The notes under the pieces are model-generated. The model did not search any database. It worked only from the letters and a program-made list of their open reading frames with translations, and had not been told where the DNA came from. Both the position numbers and the translations under genes were made by a program. Below are positions 7,332-13,335 of a stretch of 13,367 bases of DNA, one piece after another (position 1 is the stretch's first letter; every line of letters starts with the position of its first letter). This DNA is from Candidatus Uhrbacteria bacterium (GTDB lineage: Bacteria > Patescibacteriota > Patescibacteriia > 2-12-FULL-60-25). The stretch spans positions 1 to 13,367 of the forward strand of contig CAIKNB010000015.1 in the NCBI GenBank assembly GCA_903828685.1, written 5' to 3'.

Positions 7332-7610
7332 TCAGAACTGCTGCTCGGTACTATCCGGATTGTTCTTGTCCTCGATCATACCATCAAGCTCGGCCGAAGC
7401 TTCGCGCTTGTATTCTTCCCACATGGCCGAAAGGACGGTGCGCAGATTCTGCAAATCCATATCCTTGTCCAACTCGCCCATCTCTAAGTGGCTGTCCAAG
7501 ACTTCCTGCACAAGTTCATTCCACATGTCCTGGCTGGTTACGCCTTGCTCCTTGGCTAAATCGGAAATTTCGTCGAATAATTCTGCGTGCGATAAAGTGT
7601 CGAGTTTCAT
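7332..7610 (-). CDS. Small acidic protein, unknown function
   Basis: A 92-residue, strongly acidic, probably all-helical protein rich in Glu, Asp, Leu and Met, with repeated WxxLVQEV/WEEYKREA-type helical stretches. It has no signal peptide, no membrane segment and no cysteine. I do not recognise it. It could be a small helical binding protein or an antitoxin-like partner, but nothing shows this. I chose ATG 7610 (CATATGAAA) because the next two genes on this strand start in the same CATATG context; ATG 7619 would add three residues. It lies 51 nt upstream of the DUF4430-like gene on the same strand, so the three genes may be co-transcribed. Only a weak promoter-like pair (TTGTGA, 17 bp, TATGAC) precedes it. 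Confidence 0.65.
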   Translation of the reverse strand: MKLDTLSHAELFDEISDLAKEQGVTSQDMWNELVQEVLDSHLEMGELDKDMDLQNLRTVLSAMWEEYKREASAELDGMIEDKNNPDSTEQQF

Positions 7611-7684
7611 ATGGGTCATACGATAACCGTGTTGCGTTCACAAGTCCAAGCAAAAATCAAACCCCCGGCAAGTGGTTAAGAATA

Positions 7685-7707
7685 GAGATCCGTTGTCAGC
7701 GGATCTC
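7685..7707 (-). terminator. Hairpin downstream of the orphan gene at 7724, possible terminator
   Basis: A perfect 8-bp stem (GAGATCCG at 7685-7692, CGGATCTC at 7700-7707, 7-nt loop) lies 16 nt after the stop of the orphan gene. On the minus strand it is followed by TATTCTTAACC, a poor T-tract, so termination may be weak. The remainder of the 7611-7723 gap shows nothing else clear. Confidence 0.5.
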
Positions 7708-7723
7708 AAGGGGAGTCTCGTCT

Positions 7724-8188
7724 TTACCACGCGTGATTGCCGGGTCGATTCCTGCGTTGCGGCTCCACATTCGGAGCATTGGGGCCGGTGTAGACCAGAG
7801 TGTCGGTCTCTGGATGTTTAGCGAACAGCTCCAGCGTCCATACGGGCCAGCCCGTGCTGCGGTTCAGCGTTCCCATGATCCTGTAGCCGGTCCACTTGAT
7901 GGACTTGTCAGCTTCCAGAATGTCGATCAGGAAAGCCATGATTTGTCTGTCGAATGCTTTTCGTGCCCAGTATCCGATACACCAATCCGTGTTCCCGATG
8001 TGCTGTTTGCAGCAACTTGACACGTGTTCGGGTTTTAAACGGTCGTGGTCGGACATCTCATAGCTATCGCGTTCGTCGAATTGGTTCGGGAAATTCTTTT
8101 GCCGGATCAGCATCAAGGATGCATCGCCGATTGATTCCAAAGCGTTCTTGCGATACGGACGCGCCATCGCAACCTGGTGAGTCGTCAT
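7724..8188 (-). CDS. Orphan protein of unknown function with its own promoter and RBS
   Basis: A 154-residue soluble protein with no signal peptide or membrane segment. It is rich in Arg, His, Trp and Asn, has a Cys pair (SSCC) and a third Cys (DWCIGYW), which together with nearby His residues could bind a metal (speculative). Its second half has the look of a small alpha/beta domain (KWTGYRIMGTLNRSTGWPVW). I do not recognise the family. The start at 8188 is well supported: GGAGG lies at 8197-8193, four bases before the ATG. The longer frame to 8236 would begin inside the promoter. This is the only gene in the window with a textbook Shine-Dalgarno and a normal leader (about 32 nt). It sits between the tRNA terminator and the hairpin at 7685, so it looks like a self-contained transcription unit and may be acquired (inference). 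Confidence 0.7.
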   Translation of the reverse strand: MTTHQVAMARPYRKNALESIGDASLMLIRQKNFPNQFDERDSYEMSDHDRLKPEHVSSCCKQHIGNTDWCIGYWARKAFDRQIMAFLIDILEADKSIKWTGYRIMGTLNRSTGWPVWTLELFAKHPETDTLVYTGPNAPNVEPQRRNRPGNHAW

Positions 8189-8192
8189 GTTG

Positions 8193-8197
8193 CCTCC
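8193..8197 (-). promoter_or_regulatory. Strong Shine-Dalgarno for the orphan gene
   Basis: GGAGG on the minus strand, with CAAC between it and the ATG at 8188. It decides the start against the upstream ATG at 8236 and is unlike every other start in the window. Confidence 0.75.
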
Positions 8198-8226
8198 ATG
8201 GGTTTTTGGTAAAGGGACGATTCGCT

Positions 8227-8255
8227 TATTTAGCATGTATTTTCGAATATGTCAA
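8227..8255 (-). promoter_or_regulatory. Promoter of the orphan gene
   Basis: On the minus strand a consensus -35 TTGACA (8255-8250), a 17-bp spacer ending in TGC, and a -10-like TAAATA (8232-8227; 3 of 6 matches, with TG extension). The start site would be near 8220, giving a leader of about 32 nt before the ATG. Confidence 0.6.
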
Positions 8256-8259
8256 CAAT

Positions 8260-8287
8260 AAAACCCCACCATTGCAGGTAGGGTTTT
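8260..8287 (-). terminator. Terminator after tRNA-Glu (ftsI-murF-tRNA transcript)
   Basis: A hairpin with arms AAAACCC (8260-8266) and GGGTTTT (8281-8287) plus an inner ACC/GGT pairing across one mismatch and a 6-nt loop. On the minus strand the stem ends in TTTT, then ATTGTT. It begins 3 nt beyond the tRNA CCA end. The symmetric A/T arms would allow weak bidirectional activity. Confidence 0.75.
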
Positions 8288-8290
8288 ATT

Positions 8291-8365
8291 TGGTAGCGCG
8301 TACGGGAATCGAACCCGTATTACCAGGTTGAGAACCTGATGTCCTAACCATTAGACGAACGCGCC
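8291..8365 (-). tRNA. tRNA-Glu (anticodon CUC)
   Basis: A 75-nt cloverleaf including encoded CCA. Acceptor stem GGCGCGU/ACGCGCU; D arm GUCU/GGAC with GG in the loop; anticodon stem UCAGG/CCUGG with loop UUCUCAA, so the anticodon is CUC, reading GAG (Glu); T arm ACGGG/CCCGU with loop UUCGAUU. The first acceptor pair is G1-U72, a wobble, and the discriminator is A73. It lies only 4 nt after the murF stop on the same strand, so it was probably released from the ftsI-murF transcript by tRNA processing enzymes. Confidence 0.96.
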
Positions 8366-8369
8366 TTGA

Positions 8370-9665
8370 TTAAGCTCTTGCTAGCCAGTCCGGTGATTGG
8401 CGGACCAAAAGCTGTTCAGCCTGGTCCGGATGCGCCATAAGTTCGCGCGTTATGCGTTCCATGCGCACGCCTTGCGAGCCCTTGATCAGCACCACGTCGT
8501 GTTCATGCAAGCGATCTTGGATAAACAGTCCGGCGTCAGCGCTCTTGGAAAATTTGAAGACTTTTTCTTCCGTCATTCCGGCTTCCAAAGCACCTTTGGC
8601 AATCACGTGCGCGAGTGTACCACAGGCAATCAGCATGTCAACACCGGCTGCTGCCGCGGCTTGTCCCATCTCCAGATGCGCTTCCTCGGACAAAGCTCCG
8701 AGTTCCAGCATGTCGCCAAGCGCGGCGATACGCCGTCCGCCTGCGGGTAAAGGAAAGCGCATAAGATCGTTAATGGCGGAAAGCGCAGCCAGCGGCGAAG
8801 AGTTGTATGTGTCGTCAATGAGCCAAGTGTGTTTGATGCCAAGAATCAAGCGGACTCGTCCCGGCATGCCGTGGAAGTCGCGTTGCAATCTTTCAAGAGA
8901 TTGCTCGGTCGGACTCACGGCCAAGGCCGCGGCTACGGCGTATGCCTGCGGTTTGCCGACCGTGCCGGTGAGTTTAAGTCTGTGTTTGACTCCGCGAATC
9001 GAGACCGTGACTTCTAAGCCAGAAAGTTCGGGCACAGCCTCGTCGATCAAGACCTGCGATGATTCCAGATGCACCTCGGCTTGCGGATTCATGCCGAAAG
9101 AAATCTTTTTCAGGCTCAAGTCGTCGCAGATTTCTGCTACGCGTACGTCATCCAAATTGTAGATAGCGGTGCCGTCAGGCGGGAGCATGGTGACGATGGG
9201 CGCCTCTTCGCGCGCTACTCCGTCGACCGTGCCGAAGAATTCCGTATGTTCAGGACCGATGGCTGTGAACACGCCGATGGAAGGCCGAGCCATGCGCATG
9301 AGCCGGTACAAATCTCCGGGTCTGTCAGTGCCAAGTTCCAAAACGAATGTTTTGGCGCGAAGCTGCATCATGCCTAAGGCCGTTAGCGTGCCTTTGCCCA
9401 GCAGCATCAACCACTTGAACGGCGAACGCTGCGGCATGTCGCAGCCGAACACGGTCAAAGGAACGCCCAGGTCGTTATTGAAGTTCTTATCCGACATAGC
9501 CACGCCGCTCCCCTGCTCCAGCGCGCCGAGCGCCACGCCGACTGCGGCTTTGGTTGAAGTCTTGCCCACCGAACCGGCGATGCCGATGATCAGCGGATGT
9601 TCGCGCTGCAAAGAACGTCGCACGCAGCGGGCCAGGTATCTTTCGAGAATTTTTTGCAGATTCAT
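8370..9665 (-). CDS. murF: MurF-type Mur ligase lacking the usual N-terminal domain
   Basis: A 431-residue cytoplasmic Mur ligase, most like MurF (UDP-MurNAc-tripeptide:D-Ala-D-Ala ligase), which uses ATP to finish the pentapeptide precursor. Visible motifs: P-loop GSVGKTS at 31-37; NNDLGVP at 63-69; ELGTDRPGD from 110; HTEFFGT at 140-146; the second-domain DDTYNSSP at 284-291; LGDMLELGA at 316-324; and KGSQGVRME at 395-403, the MurF form of the C-terminal motif. The P-loop sits near residue 105 in E. coli MurF, so the N-terminal UDP-substrate domain is absent; the first 24 residues form only a basic helix. Shortened MurF-like proteins are known to me from CPR genomes. It starts 9 nt after the ftsI stop and ends 4 nt before tRNA-Glu, consistent with one operon. 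A MurT/CapB-like or other Mur-family role is less likely given the MurF motifs. Confidence 0.87.
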   Translation of the reverse strand: MNLQKILERYLARCVRRSLQREHPLIIGIAGSVGKTSTKAAVGVALGALEQGSGVAMSDKNFNNDLGVPLTVFGCDMPQRSPFKWLMLLGKGTLTALGMMQLRAKTFVLELGTDRPGDLYRLMRMARPSIGVFTAIGPEHTEFFGTVDGVAREEAPIVTMLPPDGTAIYNLDDVRVAEICDDLSLKKISFGMNPQAEVHLESSQVLIDEAVPELSGLEVTVSIRGVKHRLKLTGTVGKPQAYAVAAALAVSPTEQSLERLQRDFHGMPGRVRLILGIKHTWLIDDTYNSSPLAALSAINDLMRFPLPAGGRRIAALGDMLELGALSEEAHLEMGQAAAAAGVDMLIACGTLAHVIAKGALEAGMTEEKVFKFSKSADAGLFIQDRLHEHDVVLIKGSQGVRMERITRELMAHPDQAEQLLVRQSPDWLARA

Positions 9666-9674
9666 AAGATGGCG

Positions 9675-11501
9675 TTAGTGAACAGGTGCGGTTGATGTCG
9701 TTAAGATCGGCAGCGTGGTCGAAGTCGTGGTTTCCGGAAGCTTTGGTTTGTAATCAATAGGACGTTCTGGCGGAATCTGCAGATATGTAAGCAGGAAAGC
9801 CGCCATTTGGCCAAACACGGGCGCAGCCGAGGATTCGGCCCATTGTACGTCGCGCGGATGGTCGATCTTCACCAACATCACGAACTTGGGATCAGAGGCT
9901 GGCGCGTATCCGGCGAATGAGCCGATAGTTAGGTCCTTTTCATAGCCCGGGCCGTTTTTGAGCGGAACCTGCGCCGTGCCGGTCTTGCCTGCCACCCAAT
10001 AACCGGGAACTGCCGCGCGTTTGCCGTGGCCGTCTTCCACCACCGAAACCAACATGCCGCTGACTAAACGCGAAGTGCGGCCCGAGATGGGCTGTCCGAC
10101 TACTAGCGGTTTGGTTTTTTCATGCACGCCATCCGAATGAATCACTTCGTCCACGATGTAAGGGCGCATGAGTTTGCCGCCGTTTGCCAACGCTGAATAC
10201 GCGACCACGAGCTGCAGCGGCGTGAGCGAAAAACCTTGGCCGAACGAAGCCGTGGCGCCGAACACGCTGCCTGTCTTATCCAGCGGCGTGACATTGCCTT
10301 TTGATTCCGGTGTGAGTTCGATGCCCGTCTTTTTGCCGAAACCAAAATCCAGCACGTACCTGCGGAAGGCTTCGCGCCCCAGTTGGCGTTCCACAAAGAT
10401 GGTTCCGGTGTTGAGCGACTGATCCAGCACCTCGATCATAGTCTTGACGCCGTGCGCCTTGCCGTCGGAATTTTTGATCTTGAAATTGTCGATTTCCTCC
10501 ACGCCTTTATCGAGATACGTGGTTTTGGGCGTGATCTTTCCTGCATCCAAACCCGCAGCCATGGTTACGGCTTTGAACACCGAGCCAGGTTCGTAAGCGC
10601 CAAAAGTCACCGGATTGTTGAGTACGCTCAGATCAGCCACCTTGCCGTATTCGGTCGGATCAAAGTCAGGCGAAGAGCACATGGCCATGACCGCGCCGGT
10701 GTTCGGATTCATGATTAGGATGGAACCGCTGTCCGCGCCATGCTGTAGAACCGCAGCTTGGATTACGCTGCAGGCTTGGTATTGGATTTCCGGATCGATC
10801 GTCAGCACGATATCGGAACCTGATACGGCGTCTTTGAGGTTCAACGATCCCAGAGTAATGCGTCGTCCGCCTGCGTCTTTTTCGGCCAACAGTTCGCCCG
10901 GCGTTCCTGAAAGTATGCGGTTGCACGAGCCTTCGATGCCGTATTTACCTTGAGGCATTCCGCTGTCTTCCTGACTCACGAATCCGATGAGCTGGCCGCT
11001 CATGTTTTTTTCCGGATAAAACCGTGCGCTGCTTTTAACAAAACCTACGCCGTCCAGCTTTTGCGACTGCAAAGCCGTGATCAAATCCGGATTCACATCC
11101 TGTGCGATACGTTCGTATTGATCGTCAGCCTTTTTGGTCAATTTCGTGACCATGTCCACGTCAGGCAGACCGAGCGTCAGCGCCAAGGCATGCGCTATCG
11201 AGACAGGGTCCGACATTTGCTTGGGTACGGCATAGACCTCCCAAGACAAGCGATTCGTGGCCAAAGGACGCAACTGGCCGGTTGAGCCATGATCGCGAAC
11301 CAGGATTTGGCCGCGCGTCGGAGTCAGTTTTGTCTGCAAGTCATGTTGGTCAGAGGCCAAGAGCGAGTACATGCCGTATTGCATTATCTGCAGATAGCCC
11401 AAGCGCAACACCAGGACCAAAGCCACAAGCAAAAAACCAAGCTTCAAATATCGAAGCCTGGAATCAGCCTCCGGTCTTTTTTTGGACATGCGTCCCCACA
11501 T
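9675..11501 (-). CDS. ftsI: Class B penicillin-binding protein FtsI/PBP2-like transpeptidase
   Basis: A 608-residue peptidoglycan D,D-transpeptidase, the septal cross-linking enzyme of class B. One N-terminal membrane segment (about 20-38) is followed by the pedestal/dimerisation domain (about 55-205, with TPTRGQILVRD) and the transpeptidase domain (about 230-570). Active-site motifs are all intact: SVFK with nucleophile Ser307 and Lys310; SLN at 362-364; KTGT at 506-509. The last 25 residues are a Pro/Thr/Ser-rich tail without predicted structure. The gene is followed after 9 nt by murF on the same strand, as in many division and cell-wall clusters. Start: ATG 11501 lies about 15 nt after an extended -10; ATG 11489 (MSKKRP, four codons later, preceded by GGGGA) is a real alternative. 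A PBP2/MrdA assignment is possible, but the murF neighbour favours FtsI. Confidence 0.92.
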   Translation of the reverse strand: MWGRMSKKRPEADSRLRYLKLGFLLVALVLVLRLGYLQIMQYGMYSLLASDQHDLQTKLTPTRGQILVRDHGSTGQLRPLATNRLSWEVYAVPKQMSDPVSIAHALALTLGLPDVDMVTKLTKKADDQYERIAQDVNPDLITALQSQKLDGVGFVKSSARFYPEKNMSGQLIGFVSQEDSGMPQGKYGIEGSCNRILSGTPGELLAEKDAGGRRITLGSLNLKDAVSGSDIVLTIDPEIQYQACSVIQAAVLQHGADSGSILIMNPNTGAVMAMCSSPDFDPTEYGKVADLSVLNNPVTFGAYEPGSVFKAVTMAAGLDAGKITPKTTYLDKGVEEIDNFKIKNSDGKAHGVKTMIEVLDQSLNTGTIFVERQLGREAFRRYVLDFGFGKKTGIELTPESKGNVTPLDKTGSVFGATASFGQGFSLTPLQLVVAYSALANGGKLMRPYIVDEVIHSDGVHEKTKPLVVGQPISGRTSRLVSGMLVSVVEDGHGKRAAVPGYWVAGKTGTAQVPLKNGPGYEKDLTIGSFAGYAPASDPKFVMLVKIDHPRDVQWAESSAAPVFGQMAAFLLTYLQIPPERPIDYKPKLPETTTSTTLPILTTSTAPVH

Positions 11502-11516
11502 ATTTCGGACGCACCA

Positions 11517-11525
11517 ATCATATCA
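11517..11525 (-). promoter_or_regulatory. Possible extended -10 promoter of ftsI-murF-tRNA
   Basis: On the minus strand TGATATGAT gives an extended -10 (hexamer TATGAT, 11522-11517). No -35 is visible at 16-18 bp. The start would fall near 11510, about 8-9 nt before ATG 11501. The 11502-11550 gap holds nothing else clear. Confidence 0.4.
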
Positions 11526-11550
11526 AACTCGCGGCAACTTAGGCACCCTG

Positions 11551-12819
11551 TCAAAAGTCAAGATATTTGCGTCCTTTGAGCTTATCTGGCAGGTACTCCT
11601 GATCCACCGGTTCGGTGTAAGCCGGGTTGTATTTGTAGCCTTTTCCATAGCCCAAGTCTTTCATGAGTTTGGTCGGCGCATTCCTGATATGCAGCGGAAC
11701 CGATTCATTGGGCAGATTTTGGATGTCTTGCTGGATTTTCCCGTAAGCTTCATACAAAGCGTTGGATTTTGGAGCCCGCGCCAAATAAGCCGTGACTTGC
11801 GCGAGGATGACGTTACATTCCGGCATGCCGATGAAATGCGCGGCTTGGTAACCGGCCACAGCCTGGGTCAAGGCATTCGGATCCGCCAGACCCACGTCTT
11901 CTGACGCAAAGCGCACCAAGCGCCGCGCCACATACAAAGGATCTTCACCGCTTTCCAGCATGCGACCCATCCAATACAACGCTGCATCCGCGTCAGATCC
12001 GCGCATGGACTTATGTAGTGCGGAAATAATGTTGTAGTGCTCCTCGCCGGCTTTGTCGTAGAGCACGTGCGTGCGTTGAAGTAATGATTTAAGGTCAACG
12101 CTGTTCAGCTCCAACTTCTTCCCAGTTTTGTTCTGTGCTTGCGCAGCTTTGACCAGATTCTCCAAAGTGTTCAAAGCAATACGCGCGTCGCCGTCAGCAA
12201 CCGTGGCGATTTCTTCAAAGACCTGATCCGGCACAGTAATTTCAAACTTGCCATAGCCCTTGTCTTTGTCTTTAAGTGCTCGCATGACCAGGCTCTTGAT
12301 GTCAGCCGCTTCGAGCTTGTTCAAGACGAATACTTTGCATCTGGAAAGCAAGGCTGAGTTCACTTCGAAACTTGGATTTTCCGTGGTGGCGCCGATGAGG
12401 ATCATGGTGCCGTTTTCCACGAACGGCAAAAAGCCGTCTTGCTGCGCTTTGTTGAAGCGGTGGATTTCGTCTATGAACAATATGGTGCGCCTACCTTCAA
12501 AGTCCAGGCGATTCTCAGCTTCTTTGATGATTTGCCTGACTTCGGTGACTCCTGACGTCACGGCCGAAAGCTGCGAGAATGCCATACCGGAAATCGCAGC
12601 AATCACGCGCGCCAAAGTCGTTTTGCCCGAACCTGGCGGACCCCAGAAGATCATGGATGGCACATTGCCGGATTCGATCATGTCGCGGAAAACCGCACCG
12701 GGTTTGACCAGCTCGGTTTGACCCACGACTTCGTCAAACGTCACAGGCCTCATGCGGTCAGCCAAAGGCGCGAATTTACGGCGCCTTGCCTCGTTTGCGG
12801 CATCGAATAATGTCGGCAT
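11551..12819 (-). CDS. rarA: Replication-associated recombination protein A (RarA/MgsA AAA+ ATPase)
   Basis: A 422-residue clamp-loader-like AAA+ ATPase that acts at stalled replication forks. The N-terminus MPTLFDAANEARR and RPVTFDEVVGQ match the family. Walker A GPPGSGKT is at 60-67, Walker B ILFIDEIH at 113-120, sensor 1 GATTENPS at 143-150, and the arginine-finger SR at 159-160. The C-terminal half contains the RarA-type tetramerisation region (ISALHKSMRGSDADAALYW, RRLVRFASEDVGLADP) and ends in the expected GRKYLDF. Length agrees with E. coli RarA (447). The frame stays open to 12924, but those 35 codons run over the promoter at 12833-12861, so ATG 12819 is the start. There is no Shine-Dalgarno. 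It lies upstream of ftsI on the same strand with a 49-nt gap and may be co-transcribed with it. Confidence 0.95.
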   Translation of the reverse strand: MPTLFDAANEARRRKFAPLADRMRPVTFDEVVGQTELVKPGAVFRDMIESGNVPSMIFWGPPGSGKTTLARVIAAISGMAFSQLSAVTSGVTEVRQIIKEAENRLDFEGRRTILFIDEIHRFNKAQQDGFLPFVENGTMILIGATTENPSFEVNSALLSRCKVFVLNKLEAADIKSLVMRALKDKDKGYGKFEITVPDQVFEEIATVADGDARIALNTLENLVKAAQAQNKTGKKLELNSVDLKSLLQRTHVLYDKAGEEHYNIISALHKSMRGSDADAALYWMGRMLESGEDPLYVARRLVRFASEDVGLADPNALTQAVAGYQAAHFIGMPECNVILAQVTAYLARAPKSNALYEAYGKIQQDIQNLPNESVPLHIRNAPTKLMKDLGYGKGYKYNPAYTEPVDQEYLPDKLKGRKYLDF

Positions 12820-12832
12820 ATTGTATGGAACA

Positions 12833-12861
12833 AATATAGAACGGATTGGAAGTCGGGTCAA
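12833..12861 (-). promoter_or_regulatory. Promoter of rarA
   Basis: On the minus strand, -35 TTGACC (12861-12856), exactly 17 bp, and -10 TATATT (12838-12833); both match consensus at five of six positions. The predicted start is near 12826, leaving about 6-7 nt (TACAAT) before the ATG, with no Shine-Dalgarno. Confidence 0.75.
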
Positions 12862-12862
12862 A

Positions 12863-12934
12863 TGTAGGGGCAAGCCTTGTGTCGCGTTTAACGCGATGCG
12901 GTTGCCTTGGGCGATGTCAAGCATCGCCCGTACA
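12863..12934. repeat. 72-bp palindromic intergenic element
   Basis: The element is bounded by imperfect terminal inverted repeats, TGTAGGGGC (12863-12871) and GCCCGTACA (12926-12934), 8 of 9 complementary. Inside are a palindrome TCGCGTT-T-AACGCGA (12882-12896), an enclosing pair GGCAA/TTGCC (12869-12873, 12902-12906), and a perfect 8-bp hairpin GGGCGATG/CATCGCCC (12909-12916, 12922-12929). It resembles REP/MITE-like intergenic repeats of the 'GTAGGGGC...GCCCNTAC' type. No coding potential is seen, and other copies cannot be seen in this window. Confidence 0.6.
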
Positions 12935-12949
12935 CAAGTTCATTAGATT

Positions 12950-12994
12950 AAAAAAGCGCACCCGACACACGTTCGAGAGCGCTCGGTCGTGCGC
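12950..12994 (-). terminator. Probable terminator after the 97-residue orphan ORF
   Basis: On the minus strand GCGCA (12994-12990) pairs with TGCGC (12960-12956), with an inner CCGA/TCGG pairing, followed by TTTTTT (12955-12950). The T-run is good but the stem is interrupted and the loop long, so strength is uncertain. Its 5' arm overlaps the left copy of the 18-bp direct repeat. Confidence 0.5.
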
Positions 12995-13007
12995 GGATGC
13001 GCGAGGG
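12990..13007. repeat. 18-bp direct repeat, left copy
   Basis: TGCGCGGATGCGCGAGGG, identical to 13318-13335. It contains the inverted pair GCGC-GGAT-GCGC. It lies 2 nt from the stop of the orphan ORF. Confidence 0.85.
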
Positions 13008-13009
13008 GT

Positions 13010-13303
13010 TCAAGAGAGTTGCTCGATGGCCTCGATAACAACCCTCGTGTTTCGGCCATAACCGCCTTCAACAGAGGGAAGCGGAATGCATGTTCCGTTG
13101 ACTGATTTGAACAGTGGAGTAACTCCATGATAGAGCGGGTTAGGGCCTCGACTGTCAACTTCGGTCTGTTGCCTTGCAAACACCGCGAGAGCTTTCGCAA
13201 GAGCGAGTGCGTCCGGATACTCCTCTTCAACATCCGAATGTTGCACGACTCGGTAGCCCCGTTCGCTCATTTCGACTATGACCAACTTGAATCTGAATCT
13301 CAT
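13010..13303 (-). CDS. Small orphan protein flanked by direct repeats
   Basis: A 97-residue protein from ATG 13303 with no signal peptide, membrane segment or cysteine motif beyond one Cys. It starts with two basic beta-like stretches (MRFRFKLVIVEM, RGYRVVQHS), then an acidic turn (DVEEEYPDALALAKALAVFA) that would form an amphipathic helix, and ends in a helical RVVIEAIEQL. I do not recognise it. The frame can begin four codons earlier at TTG 13315. A weak GGA lies about 8 nt before the ATG. The whole gene lies between two exact copies of an 18-bp repeat and is followed by a terminator-like hairpin, suggesting a cassette-like unit. Coding status is supported mainly by the complete open frame and flanking signals. 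Confidence 0.5.
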   Translation of the reverse strand: MRFRFKLVIVEMSERGYRVVQHSDVEEEYPDALALAKALAVFARQQTEVDSRGPNPLYHGVTPLFKSVNGTCIPLPSVEGGYGRNTRVVIEAIEQLS

Positions 13304-13317
13304 GACTTTTTCCAATC

Positions 13318-13335
13318 TGCGCGGATGCGCGAGGG
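13318..13335. repeat. 18-bp direct repeat, right copy
   Basis: The same TGCGCGGATGCGCGAGGG as at 12990-13007, 14 nt upstream of ATG 13303, so the two copies flank the orphan ORF. A small 5-bp hairpin (GCCTT-GGG-AAGGC, 13343-13355) follows toward the window edge. Confidence 0.85.

Noticed and set aside
8189..8236. Longer start for the orphan protein at 7724-8188
   Set aside because: The upstream ATG lies within the promoter region, and a GGAGG is correctly spaced for 8188.
11549..11554. Perfect TTGACA as the -35 of ftsI
   Set aside because: It overlaps the rarA stop and lies 26 bp from the only good -10, too far for a sigma-70-type promoter.
12820..12924. N-terminal extension of the rarA reading frame
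   Set aside because: The 35 extra codons overlap a near-consensus promoter, and the family N-terminus MPTLFDAA starts at 12819.
12943..13233. Minus-strand open frame overlapping the 97-residue orphan ORF
   Set aside because: It runs through the terminator-like hairpin and the left direct repeat, and its composition looks like an out-of-frame shadow.
12990..13335. Integron cassette with attC sites
   Set aside because: The repeat copies have no GTTRRRY/RYYYAAC core sites and no suitable attC arms, and no integrase is in the window.
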